This document shows, in pieces, positions 25,449 through 32,987 of a DNA stretch of 51,082 nucleotides; the first letter of the stretch is position 1; each line of letters starts with the position of its first letter. Under the pieces are notes generated by a model. That model worked only from the letters and a program-made list of their open reading frames with translations. It was not told the DNA's origin and searched no databases. The DNA comes from an uncultured Elusimicrobia bacterium. Lineage in GTDB: Bacteria > Elusimicrobiota > Elusimicrobia > Elusimicrobiales > UBA9959. The DNA lies in assembly GCA_903879915.1 (NCBI GenBank), contig CAIRNJ010000086.1, forward strand, positions 1 to 51,082, read 5' to 3'. The position numbers and the translations under genes are program-made.

Positions 25449-25477
25449 TTGACAAGTCAAATTCCCTCTGTTATACT
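25449..25477 (+). promoter_or_regulatory. Near-consensus sigma70 promoter of the structured RNA/leader
   Basis: TTGACA (25449-25454), exactly 17 bp, TATACT (25472-25477): the best promoter in the window. The -35 overlaps TTGACAAGTCAA (25449-25460), which differs by one base from the palindrome in the lytic transglycosylase promoter. Confidence 0.75.
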
Positions 25478-25483
25478 CGATAT

Positions 25484-25799
25484 GCAGTACTGATCTCTTT
25501 AGTGTGCGCCGGTTAGTAGTGTGCGGTCGAGCTGGTCTCGGTGCGGTGCGGCGAAGTGTGGTTGGGCTTCGGGGGTTTGCCCCGGCCCCGGCGCGGTTCC
25601 CCGGTCCGCAGCCCGCTCTAGGCGGGGCGGTTCCCCCGGGGCTCCCGGTTCCCGCGGCCAGCGTTGTGCGGCGCGGTTCCCGGGCGGACGGTCCGGCCCC
25701 CTGGCGCGTTTTGAGCGCCCGCGGTCCCCCGGCCCCTCCCAAGCGAGTCCGGCCTGTGTGCCGAGTGAAGAGCCCCCGCCTACGGGGGCTCTCGCTTTT
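25484..25799 (+). ncRNA. Unidentified GC-rich structured RNA or 5' leader
   Basis: About 315 nt between a near-consensus promoter and an intrinsic terminator, with no credible coding sequence. The 5' part is G-rich and the 3' part C-rich. Local hairpins are visible: CCCGC/GCGGG closing TCTAG (25612-25626), GGCGC/GCGCC (25703-25719), CGGA/UCCG near 25685-25695 and CCGGG/CCCGG near 25637-25649. CTCGGTGCG (25537-25545) can pair with TGTGCCGAG (25757-25765) and close the molecule. The octamer CGGTTCCC occurs four times (25594, 25628, 25646, 25674). Hallmarks of RNase P RNA, tmRNA, the SRP GGAAGGAAGCAG loop and 6S RNA are not seen. Because the terminator stands 6 bp before the next gene's ribosome-binding site, it may be either an independent RNA or a regulatory leader. 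Confidence 0.55.
25769..25799 (+). terminator. Intrinsic terminator at the end of the RNA/leader
   Basis: AGAGCCCCCG (25769-25778), loop CCTA, CGGGGGCTCT (25783-25792), then CGCTTTT: a perfect 10-bp stem. The AGGAG of the following gene starts at 25806, so this stem could act as an attenuator. Confidence 0.85.
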
Positions 25800-25815
25800 A
25801 GCGGCAGGAGAAATT

Positions 25816-26343
25816 ATGTGGCGGACGCTGGCCATAGGGGCGCTGTCCTTCCCTTTCACGGCGCTTGCCTTCATTATAGGCTGGGCGGCCGGGGACCTGC
25901 GCGCAGGCGTGCTGGCCGGCGCGGTGGTCTTTACCGTGTTCTTTGTCGCCGCGCTGGTCAGCCTGTTCGTCATTAAAACCTACAGCTACGCGGACGCCGC
26001 GCTGCCGCTGGTCTTCTCGGTGCTGTGGTCGGCGGCGCTGGTCCCACTCAGCTTCGGGGCCGGCCTGTTCTCGGCGCCCGCTTTTATGGGGGCGGCTTTG
26101 CTGCTGGGCGTCTGCATGGCGGCGGCGAAACGCTGCGCCACGGACAAACGCTGGCTGCTGTTCCCCGCCGTGGTCTTCCTTTACGAGATGCTGCCCCTGA
26201 ACATCCCGGGCCAGTTCGACGATATGTTCGCGCTGGCCGGTTCGGCCGGGTATACGCTGACGCTGCTGCTGCGCCGCGCTCTGCCGCAGCTGCTAAAGGA
26301 GCTGGTCCTGCGAAGGAACGCGGCGCGCGGCCGGGATAACTGA
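25816..26343 (+). CDS. Small multi-pass membrane protein, unknown function
   Basis: A 175-residue protein I do not recognise. It begins MWRTLAIGAL and has about five hydrophobic helices, then a short amphipathic, basic C-terminus (RRALPQLLKELVLRRNAARG). The start is set by AGGAG at 25806-25810; an open frame continues upstream but through the structured RNA. It is the only gene directly behind the strong promoter at 25449, so read-through of the terminator at 25769-25799 would be its main source of mRNA unless a weaker promoter lies within. Confidence 0.65.
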   Translation: MWRTLAIGALSFPFTALAFIIGWAAGDLRAGVLAGAVVFTVFFVAALVSLFVIKTYSYADAALPLVFSVLWSAALVPLSFGAGLFSAPAFMGAALLLGVCMAAAKRCATDKRWLLFPAVVFLYEMLPLNIPGQFDDMFALAGSAGYTLTLLLRRALPQLLKELVLRRNAARGRDN

Positions 26344-26355
26344 AGGCCCGCGGGA

Positions 26356-26372
26356 TTTTTACTATACTGTTC
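26356..26372 (+). promoter_or_regulatory. Promoter motif TTTTTACTATACTGTTC
   Basis: A 17-nt sequence identical to 20828-20844 before cysS. It contains TATACT (26363-26368) about 38 bp before the start at 26406. No -35 consensus is evident. Confidence 0.45.
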
Positions 26373-26405
26373 TTTTCGGAAAAACTCTGTCAGGGAGCGG
26401 TTCAA

Positions 26406-27032
26406 ATGAAAACGATAATGGCTCTGCTGCTGCTGCTGCTCGCCCCCGGTTTCGCCGGCGCCAAGGACGGCGCCGCTTCCAATGTCTATAAAGCCCTGGT
26501 CGGCGAACTTCTGAAGAACTGCGAAGGCGCGGACAAAAAGATAGCCGTCACCAATTTTAACTACATCGACGAAAGAGTGTCGCGGGACGGGAACATAGTT
26601 TCCGAAAGGGTCACCACCGAACTGGTGAAGCTCAAGAAGTTCAGGGTCACGGAGCGCAAGGAGATAGAGAAGGTGTTCGGCGAGCTGAAGCTGCAGCGCT
26701 CGGGGGCCATAGACGCGGATTCCGTGAAAAGCATCGGGAAAATGCTGGGCGCGGACTGGGTGATCCTGGGCACGCTGGCCGACCTGCCCGGCCGCCAGAT
26801 AGAGGTTAACGCCCGCCTGGTGGGGGTGGAATCCGGCGAGATAATAAACGCCGGCGCCGCGAAAATAAAAAAGGACTGGCGCGATAAAGTAAAGAAGGAC
26901 ATCACGGAAGAAGAGGACCTGCGCGAGAGCGGCGACCTGCGGGAATACGACAAGGCCATTTTCAAGTACATGGACGGGAAGACCGGCAAAAAGACCGGCC
27001 TCGGCGCGGCGCCGAAACCGGCCTCCGACTGA
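26406..27032 (+). CDS. Exported FlgO/CsgG-like protein
   Basis: A 208-residue protein with a cleavable signal peptide ([19 protein letters not shown]). The body (about residues 42-175) matches the FlgO/CsgG-like alpha-beta fold: [12 protein letters not shown] as the first strand, [28 protein letters not shown] in the middle, and [14 protein letters not shown] followed by an amphipathic strand. Members act in the periplasm or at the outer membrane, often tied to surface structures, but no flagellar or curli genes are nearby. No lipobox Cys is seen. A GGGAG-type ribosome-binding site precedes the ATG. The macrodomain gene follows by 5 bp and is probably co-transcribed. Confidence 0.65.
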   Translation: MKTIMALLLLLLAPGFAGAKDGAASNVYKALVGELLKNCEGADKKIAVTNFNYIDERVSRDGNIVSERVTTELVKLKKFRVTERKEIEKVFGELKLQRSGAIDADSVKSIGKMLGADWVILGTLADLPGRQIEVNARLVGVESGEIINAGAAKIKKDWRDKVKKDITEEEDLRESGDLREYDKAIFKYMDGKTGKKTGLGAAPKPASD

Positions 27033-27037
27033 AACGG

Positions 27038-27532
27038 ATGAAAGCCGTTATAGCGGATATCACGGCGCTCGATGTTGACGCTATAGTGAACGCGGCCAAT
27101 ACCAGGCTGCTGGGCGGCGGCGGCGTGGACGGCGCCATACACCGGGCGGCCGGGCCGGGGCTGCTGGCGGAATGCCGCGGGCTGGGCGGCTGCAGGACCG
27201 GCGAGGCCAGGCTTACCGGCGGCTATGAACTGCCCGCTAAATACGTGATACATGCCGTCGGGCCGGTCTGGCACGGCGGCGGGCGCGGCGAGGCGGAGCT
27301 GTTAAGCGGCTGCTACCGCAGCTCGCTGGAGATAGCGCTGAAAAAAGGCTTTAAGTCCGTTGCTTTCCCGTGCATCAGTACCGGAGTTTACGGCTATCCC
27401 GCCAGGGAAGCCGCGGAGATCGCCGTAAGGACGGCGCGCGGATTCGTGCAGGGAACCGGCTATAAAGGCGAAATTATTTTCTGCTGTTTTTCGCCTGCCG
27501 ACCTGGCCCTGTACGCGGCTCTCCTGAAATAG
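27038..27532 (+). CDS. Macrodomain protein (ADP-ribose / O-acetyl-ADP-ribose hydrolase-like)
   Basis: A 164-residue single macrodomain of the YmdB/MacroD type. The [18 protein letters not shown] block is the ADP-ribose-binding and catalytic signature, and the later [12 protein letters not shown] loop binds the diphosphate. Such enzymes hydrolyse O-acetyl-ADP-ribose or remove ADP-ribose from proteins. It begins 5 bp after the preceding gene and ends 4 bp before the convergent pcp stop. Confidence 0.9.
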   Translation: MKAVIADITALDVDAIVNAANTRLLGGGGVDGAIHRAAGPGLLAECRGLGGCRTGEARLTGGYELPAKYVIHAVGPVWHGGGRGEAELLSGCYRSSLEIALKKGFKSVAFPCISTGVYGYPAREAAEIAVRTARGFVQGTGYKGEIIFCCFSPADLALYAALLK

Positions 27533-27536
27533 GGAG

Positions 27537-28163
27537 TTATTTCCCGATCACCGCTTTTATCGCGGCCTCCGCGGCTTTTACCAGCAGGGCCAGCGGCAGC
27601 GACGGGGGGACCTGCCGGCCGGGTTTTTCCAGTACCGCCATTTCAGTGGTGAGCGGCAGGTGTATGAACGCGAACCGGGCCTTATGTCCGCCGGCGGTTA
27701 TGGCGTGCATGACCTCGTACATAAGGTGGTTGCAGACGTAAGCGCCGGCGTGGTTGCTGACATAGGCCGGCACGCCCGCCCTGCGCACGGCGGCCGCTGT
27801 CTTCAGCGGGTCGGAATTCACGAAATAAGCGGCCGGGCCGTCGGCCCTGATCCTTTTCCCCTCCGGCCGGTAGCCCGAGTTGTCCTTGATGCCGTAGTCC
27901 TGTATGTTCAGCGCGAACCTTTCCACGCGCACAGAAGTTTCCCCGGCGGCCAGTCCCAGGGAGACAATTATGTCCGGCCTGGCGGCCGCGGCCAGCGCCG
28001 CGAGCCTGCGGCCCACGGCTTTGCCGCTCACCGGGAGTTTTGCTTTGCGCAGCTCGCAGCCCGGGAACGCGCCGGGCCTGAGCAGTTTCATCACTTCCAG
28101 CGCGGGATTGGCCTTGCGGCCGGCAAAAGGTTCGAAAGCGGTGATCAATATTTTTTTCTTCAT
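27537..28163 (-). CDS. pcp: Pyroglutamyl-peptidase I (C15)
   Basis: Removes N-terminal pyroglutamate from peptides in the cytoplasm. The 208-residue protein keeps the full triad at the canonical spacing: Glu81 (SVRVERFALN), Cys144 (SNHAGAYVCNH) and His168 (FIHLPL). Length is normal for the family. The start codon lies 6 nt after a perfect TATAAT on this strand, so the message is probably leaderless. Convergent with the macrodomain gene, 4 bp apart. Confidence 0.95.
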   Translation of the reverse strand: MKKKILITAFEPFAGRKANPALEVMKLLRPGAFPGCELRKAKLPVSGKAVGRRLAALAAAARPDIIVSLGLAAGETSVRVERFALNIQDYGIKDNSGYRPEGKRIRADGPAAYFVNSDPLKTAAAVRRAGVPAYVSNHAGAYVCNHLMYEVMHAITAGGHKARFAFIHLPLTTEMAVLEKPGRQVPPSLPLALLVKAAEAAIKAVIGK

Positions 28164-28169
28164 GCCTAT

Positions 28170-28175
28170 ATTATA
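28170..28175 (-). promoter_or_regulatory. -10 element of pcp, leaderless configuration
   Basis: TATAAT on the minus strand, followed by 6 nt and the ATG at 28163. The usual 6-8 nt between -10 and transcription start would put +1 at the start codon. Confidence 0.55.
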
Positions 28176-28318
28176 CAGTTGTTGCCGGCGCGAATTTCCG
28201 CGCGGCGCGGCGCGGCCGGTAGCGTTTCCCTATTTTTATTGTAGAATTCCATATAGAAGCCAGTGATCCAGGTTTTTGCGCGTTGTTTGCGCGGGCTAAG
28301 ATATTACGGAGGGACACA

Positions 28319-29383
28319 ATGGAAGAGAACACCAGCAGCAACCCGGTTCCTGAACAGCAGCCGGGGCCGGCGCCCAAACTTGAGGCGGCCCCGGTACCCG
28401 TCCCGCCGGCGGTATGCCTGAATACCCGGCTTTGGCTGAAGGTGGTGGCCGCCCTTTACGCGCTGTCGCTGTTCGCGGCCGCGGCCGTGATCTCGAAGGC
28501 CGACGCCGCCCGCAAGGTTAAACCCGGCGACATGGACCTTTCTAAATTTACCGGCCTGGTGCAGAGCAAGAAGGACGCCGTGGCAGTGATCCCGCTTTAC
28601 GGCGTGATCACGCAGGGCTCCTCTTCCAGGTCCTGGGAGCACGGCAGCCAGCAGATAGCCAAGCGCATCAGGGCCATGTCCGAGAAAAAAGAGGTGAAGG
28701 CCATACTGCTGGACATTAATACCCCGGGCGGCTCCGTGGGCGCGGTGCAGGAGATCTACTCCGCGATACTGCGCGCCAAGCGCGAGACGAAGAAACCTTT
28801 CGTAGCGCGTTTCGGCGACGTGTCGGCCAGCGGCGGCTACTACGTGGCGTCCGCCTGCGACCTCATCGTCGCGCAGCCGGGTACCATCACCGGCTCCATC
28901 GGCGTTATTTTCAGCGTGAGCAATTTCGAGGGCCTGATGAAGAAAGTGGGCATGAAGAACGAGGCCATCAAATCCGGCAAGTTCAAGGATATCGGCTCGC
29001 CCACCCGCGACATGACCCCGGAAGAGCGCAAGATCCTGCAGGGCATGATAGACGATTCCTACGAGCAGTTCGTGGCGGCCGTGGCCGACGGCAGGCAGAT
29101 GCCGCTGGAAGAGGTGAAGAAGCTGGCCGACGGCCGCATCTACACCGGGCGCCAGGCGCTGGGCAATCACCTGGTGGACAAGCTGGGCGACCTGCGCGAC
29201 GCGCTGGACGCCGCCGGCGAACTGGGCAAGATAGGCAAGAACCCGCGCGTACTCACCGACGCCGACCCTTTCGAGAACCTGATGTCGCTGATGGACAGCA
29301 AGCTGCAGCTGTTCGGCACCAAGGCCGTGACCGACGCGCTGGAGCTGGGCCCGCGCCTGGAATACCGCTGGTACGGCCGGTGA
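28319..29383 (+). CDS. sppA: Signal peptide peptidase SppA (S49 family, short form)
   Basis: A 354-residue membrane-anchored serine protease. A Pro-rich cytoplasmic N-terminus (1-35) is followed by one membrane helix (about 38-60) and a single S49 domain. The nucleophile is Ser171 in SASGGYY and the general base a Lys in the IKSGKFKD motif (218-224), the Ser/Lys dyad of short, octameric SppA as in Bacillus. It degrades leftover signal peptides. GGAGGG 5 nt before the ATG at 28319 sets the start. Confidence 0.93.
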   Translation: MEENTSSNPVPEQQPGPAPKLEAAPVPVPPAVCLNTRLWLKVVAALYALSLFAAAAVISKADAARKVKPGDMDLSKFTGLVQSKKDAVAVIPLYGVITQGSSSRSWEHGSQQIAKRIRAMSEKKEVKAILLDINTPGGSVGAVQEIYSAILRAKRETKKPFVARFGDVSASGGYYVASACDLIVAQPGTITGSIGVIFSVSNFEGLMKKVGMKNEAIKSGKFKDIGSPTRDMTPEERKILQGMIDDSYEQFVAAVADGRQMPLEEVKKLADGRIYTGRQALGNHLVDKLGDLRDALDAAGELGKIGKNPRVLTDADPFENLMSLMDSKLQLFGTKAVTDALELGPRLEYRWYGR

Positions 29384-29428
29384 GAGCTTTTTCCGCGCGC
29401 CTGGCGGCGGCGGTCCGGGAGGAGAACA

Positions 29429-29974
29429 ATGGATAATTTTAATACCTTGGAAGCGGTGATAGACCGGCCGGAAATGCTCGCGGACAGCCGGCTGCCCGCG
29501 AACTTCGGCCAGACGGGCCTGCTGGGCTACGTGCTGGGGACGCTGGGCTTTTTCACGTTCCTGCGCATGCTCTCGGCCGTGCCTCCGGGCGTGATGTCCT
29601 TTATGATGGTGCTGTTCTTCGTGCTGGCCGCGAATTTCCTGTTCGCCGCCATAATGCATCTGTTCATGGAGCTCACCGGCGTAAAAGGCAGCGCCTCCAG
29701 GCTGTTCCTGGCCTTCGGCTACTCGGACTTCCTGCTGACGCTGCTGGTGCCGGCGGGATTTTTCGCGAAACTGGACTACCTGAACGCGTTCTTCGGCTTC
29801 TGCCTGTGCTTCGCGGCGGTCCTGTACGCGCGGGTGATGCTGGTGCGCAGGCTCTACCCCGTGTCCTCGAACAAGGCCGCGCTGTCGGTGGGCCTGCCTT
29901 ACGCCGCTTTCATGGGCCTGGCTTTCTTCGGCTTCATCTATTCCATAGCCTGGCTGGTGTGGCTGGTCATCTGA
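29429..29974 (+). CDS. Yip1-like multi-pass membrane protein
   Basis: A 181-residue protein with about five membrane helices after a 25-residue N-terminus. The layout (helix pair, short polar loop SASRLFLAFGYSDFLLTLL, helix pair, final helix) resembles the Yip1/YIPF family found as uncharacterised proteins in many bacteria. The function is unknown. GGAGGAG stands just upstream of the start. It lies between sppA and nnrE on the same strand, probably in one transcript. Confidence 0.55.
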   Translation: MDNFNTLEAVIDRPEMLADSRLPANFGQTGLLGYVLGTLGFFTFLRMLSAVPPGVMSFMMVLFFVLAANFLFAAIMHLFMELTGVKGSASRLFLAFGYSDFLLTLLVPAGFFAKLDYLNAFFGFCLCFAAVLYARVMLVRRLYPVSSNKAALSVGLPYAAFMGLAFFGFIYSIAWLVWLVI

Positions 29975-29992
29975 GCCGCGGGCCGCAAGCAA

Positions 29993-30733
29993 ATGGCAAA
30001 ACCACCCCAGGTAAAAGTATACGACGGGCTGCCGGTGCTCACGGCGGGGGAAATGAAGCGCCTGGACGCCGAAGCAACGCTTGCCTACGGCATTCCTTCC
30101 CTGCAGCTGATGGAGAACGCCGGCCGCGCTGTAGCCGCGGAAACCCTTAAATTCGCCGCCGAAGAGCTGTGCAAAAAGCCGGCCGGGCTTAACGTTGCGG
30201 TCTGCTGCGGCAGGGGGAATAACGGCGGCGACGGCCTGGTGGCCGCGCGCTATCTTATCCGCGCCGGCGCGAGCGTAAAAGTTTTTATCCTGCCGCCCGC
30301 GGGCCCGGGCTATCCCGGACTTGTTGCCGCCAACCTGCTGGCCGCGGAAGAGGCCGGGGTGCCGGTGTTCGCGTACCGGCCGGAAGTTTTGCCGGCGGAA
30401 CTCTCCGCCGCCGACCTGCTGCTGGACGCTTTGCTGGGCGTGAGCGCCGCGGGGGAGCCCGCCGAACCCGTGCGCGGCGCCATACAGCGCATGAACGGGA
30501 GCGGGCGCCCGGTGATAGCGGTGGACCTGCCGTCCGGGCTGGACCCGGATACCGGCCTGCACGGTGAAGTTTTCATAACGGCCAGGCTGACGCTTACGCT
30601 GGGTTTCGCCAAGACGGGGCTGCTGGCTCCGCTGGCGCGGCCGGCGGCGGGCAGGGTGAAGGTGCTGCCCATCGGTTATCCGCAGGCGCTCATAGATTCG
30701 GCGCGCGGCCCGGGTATGAAGGGAGGAATATGA
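29993..30733 (+). CDS. nnrE: NAD(P)H-hydrate epimerase (YjeF N-terminal domain only)
   Basis: Epimerises damaged NAD(P)HX so that a dehydratase can repair it. The 246-residue protein has the family's M-x-x-L-D-A-E-A start region, MENAGRAVA, the nucleotide-binding CGRGNNGGDGLVAAR and the VDLPSGLDPDTG motif. The NnrD kinase-like dehydratase domain usually fused behind it is absent, so repair needs a separate NnrD elsewhere. The stop overlaps the next ATG (ATGA), coupling it to a receiver-only response regulator. Confidence 0.88.
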   Translation: MAKPPQVKVYDGLPVLTAGEMKRLDAEATLAYGIPSLQLMENAGRAVAAETLKFAAEELCKKPAGLNVAVCCGRGNNGGDGLVAARYLIRAGASVKVFILPPAGPGYPGLVAANLLAAEEAGVPVFAYRPEVLPAELSAADLLLDALLGVSAAGEPAEPVRGAIQRMNGSGRPVIAVDLPSGLDPDTGLHGEVFITARLTLTLGFAKTGLLAPLARPAAGRVKVLPIGYPQALIDSARGPGMKGGI

Positions 30734-31140
30734 AAATAGTGATAGCCGACGACGACCAGAACCTGCTCGCCATGCTGGTGCCGCACCTCGAATACCTGGG
30801 CCACACCGTGCTGCTGGCCGTGAACGGGGCCGAGTTCCTGAGCAAAATAACGGAGAACACCGCCGACCTTCTTGTTTCGGATATAAATCTGCCGGTGTTC
30901 GACGGGATAGAGCTTTACAGGAAGACCCGCGAGCTGCCGGCGTACGCCGCCGTACCGTTCATACTCTGGAGCGGTATAGAGATGGAGAAAGGGGCCGCCG
31001 CCGCCGCGAAGGACTCCAGGCTCCGCTTCCTGAAAAAACCGTTCAGCCTGGCCGTGCTGAAGACCGTAATGGACGACCTGGTGAACACGCCGCTGTTCGG
31101 GGATAACGACCACCCCGGCGGCGCCCCCCTTAAATTCTGA
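30730..31140 (+). CDS. Receiver-only response regulator (CheY-like)
   Basis: A 136-residue protein that is almost all receiver domain. The acidic pocket is ADDD near residues 6-9, the phosphoacceptor Asp51 is in VSDINLPVFDG, a Ser replaces the usual Thr (WSG), and the conserved Lys is in FLKKPF. A 15-residue Pro/Gly-rich tail follows. With no output domain it must work by protein contact. No histidine kinase is adjacent; the phoR kinase 17 kb away has its own partner. Translationally coupled to nnrE. Confidence 0.9.
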   Translation: MKIVIADDDQNLLAMLVPHLEYLGHTVLLAVNGAEFLSKITENTADLLVSDINLPVFDGIELYRKTRELPAYAAVPFILWSGIEMEKGAAAAAKDSRLRFLKKPFSLAVLKTVMDDLVNTPLFGDNDHPGGAPLKF

Positions 31141-31166
31141 CGCAGCGCGGGTAAGGATAAAACAAC

Positions 31167-32972
31167 ATGCGCCCTTTCAACGACAGCGTTATCTACTTCG
31201 CGGTGGTGGACAGGTTCTTCAACAGCGATCCCTCCAACGACAACGGCCGCAACGCCGAGGCTTTCGACGCCTCGCACACCGACTGGTACAAGTACTGGGG
31301 CGGGGACCTGGCCGGGATAATGGCAAAACTGGATTACATAAAAGAGCTGGGCTGCTCCTCCGTCTGGCTTACCCCGCTGTTCGACCAGGCCGACGGGCTG
31401 GTGGACGTGGAAGGCCGCGGCATAGCCGCCTATCACGGCTACTGGGCCAAGGATTTTAAAAGACTGGACGAGCACCTGGTTTCCGCCCCGGAAGACATAA
31501 GGGTCTTTGCCTCCGACGATACCATCCTTGACCGCCTTACCAATACGATGCACAAGAAGGACATGCGCCTGGTGCTCGACATTGTGTGCAACCATTCCAG
31601 CCCCAGCCAGCGGGTGGACGCCGGCGGCACCCCCGAAAAGGGCGCGCTTTACGACGACGGCAAGCTGCTGACCTCCTACGACAACGACACGCTGGGCTGG
31701 TACCACCGCGGCGGCGGGGTCAGCGATTGGAACAATAAAGCCCAGGTGGAGACCAATGAACTGTGCGGCCTGGCGGATTTCAACGAGTCCCATATCGGCT
31801 ACCGCACTTACATAAAAGACGTGATGAAGCTCTGGCTGGACAAGGGCGTGGACGCTTTCCGCGTGGACACCGTAAAGCACATGCCCAACTGGTTCTGGCA
31901 GGAATTCGTGTCCGACATGCTGCTGCACCGCCCCGGGCTTTTTATCTTCGGCGAATGGTTCATGGGCGGCTGCAACGACGAGCTGTCCGTGAACTTCGCC
32001 AACCGCAGCGGCATGGGCATACTGGATTTCTCGCTGCAGCGCGCGCTGGAGGACTGCCTCGCGCGCGGCGCGGACGGCGGCTTCGGGCTGGTGGACGGCG
32101 TGTTCGGCAAAGACGCGCTGTTCGAGGACAGCCGCCACCTGGTGACTTTCATTGACAATCATGATATGCCGCGCTTCATGTCAACGGGGGCTACCGCCGC
32201 CCGCATGGAAATGGCGCTGGCGCTGATACTGGTCTGCCGCGGCATCCCCTGCGTTTATTACGGCACCGAGCAGTACCTGCACAACGATACCAACGGCGGG
32301 GCCGATCCCTACAACCGCCCGATGATGGAGAGCTGGGACACCGGCACCCCGGCTTTCCGCCTTATTAAAAAGCTCGCCAAAGTGCGCCGGGAGAACGTGG
32401 CCGTGCAGCACGGCAGCCAGCGCACGAAGCTCCTGACCCCCGACGTCTACGCCTTTACGCGCGTTTTCGGCGGCAGCTGCTGCCTGGCCGTCTTCAACCG
32501 CGGGCCTGAAACCTCGCTGGGCCTTGAAGCGCTGGAACTGCCGGACGGCGTGTACAAGGACGTTCTTTCGGACAGGGCCGTGACGGTAAAGGACGGCCGT
32601 CTCGATAACCTGGTATTGCCGCAGGACACTTCTTTCGTGGTTTCCTACAGCCAGCCGCTGCTGCCTCCGGCGGGCCTGGAACTGACCTTTCTGCTCAACG
32701 GCTTCAAGAGCTCTTACGGCCAGAACGTGAAAGTTACCGGCAACTGCCCCGAGCTGGGCGGCTGGGACGTTAAAAAAGCCGTGCCGCTGGAATACATCAA
32801 CGACAATCTCTGGCTGGGCGACCTGGCCATCAAGGCCAGCGCGGGGCGGACCATCGCCTACAAGTTCGTGGTGACGAACGCGGACGGGACGGTGCGCTAC
32901 GAAGACAGGCCGGCCCACTTCCGGCTTTTGCCCGACGACGGGTTCGTGGACCTGCATCACAGCTGGAGCTGA
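31167..32972 (+). CDS. GH13 alpha-amylase-family enzyme with C-terminal CBM20
   Basis: A 601-residue alpha-glucan enzyme. The GH13 barrel (about 1-395) has the nucleophile Asp234 (FRVDTVKHM), acid Glu263 (FGEWFMGG) and Asp333 (FIDNHDMP), plus the CNHSSP motif. A beta-domain (about 400-500) leads to a CBM20 starch-binding domain (about 505-601) with the GNCPELGGWD signature. The order is that of cyclodextrin glucanotransferase-like and maltogenic amylases. No signal peptide is evident: the protein starts straight into the first barrel strand (MRPFNDSVIYFAVVDRFF), so it may act on intracellular glycogen. A sodium-coupled symporter gene follows by 15 bp. Confidence 0.9.
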   Translation: MRPFNDSVIYFAVVDRFFNSDPSNDNGRNAEAFDASHTDWYKYWGGDLAGIMAKLDYIKELGCSSVWLTPLFDQADGLVDVEGRGIAAYHGYWAKDFKRLDEHLVSAPEDIRVFASDDTILDRLTNTMHKKDMRLVLDIVCNHSSPSQRVDAGGTPEKGALYDDGKLLTSYDNDTLGWYHRGGGVSDWNNKAQVETNELCGLADFNESHIGYRTYIKDVMKLWLDKGVDAFRVDTVKHMPNWFWQEFVSDMLLHRPGLFIFGEWFMGGCNDELSVNFANRSGMGILDFSLQRALEDCLARGADGGFGLVDGVFGKDALFEDSRHLVTFIDNHDMPRFMSTGATAARMEMALALILVCRGIPCVYYGTEQYLHNDTNGGADPYNRPMMESWDTGTPAFRLIKKLAKVRRENVAVQHGSQRTKLLTPDVYAFTRVFGGSCCLAVFNRGPETSLGLEALELPDGVYKDVLSDRAVTVKDGRLDNLVLPQDTSFVVSYSQPLLPPAGLELTFLLNGFKSSYGQNVKVTGNCPELGGWDVKKAVPLEYINDNLWLGDLAIKASAGRTIAYKFVVTNADGTVRYEDRPAHFRLLPDDGFVDLHHSWS

Positions 32973-32987
32973 CGGGCGCCCGGAACT

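Noticed and set aside
25484-25799. Identification of the structured region as SRP, RNase P, tmRNA or 6S RNA
   Set aside because: A stretch near 25607-25635 (CCGCAG, CCCGCTCTAGGCGGGG) loosely resembles the SRP Alu domain, but the essential GGAAGGAAGCAG domain is absent. The RNase P GAAAGUCCGG core and the tmRNA tRNA-like end are also missing.
25504-25815. N-terminal extension of the 25816 membrane protein through the GC-rich region
   Set aside because: The extension would be Pro/Arg/Gly-rich with no domain, crosses a perfect terminator hairpin, and a good ribosome-binding site precedes the ATG at 25816.
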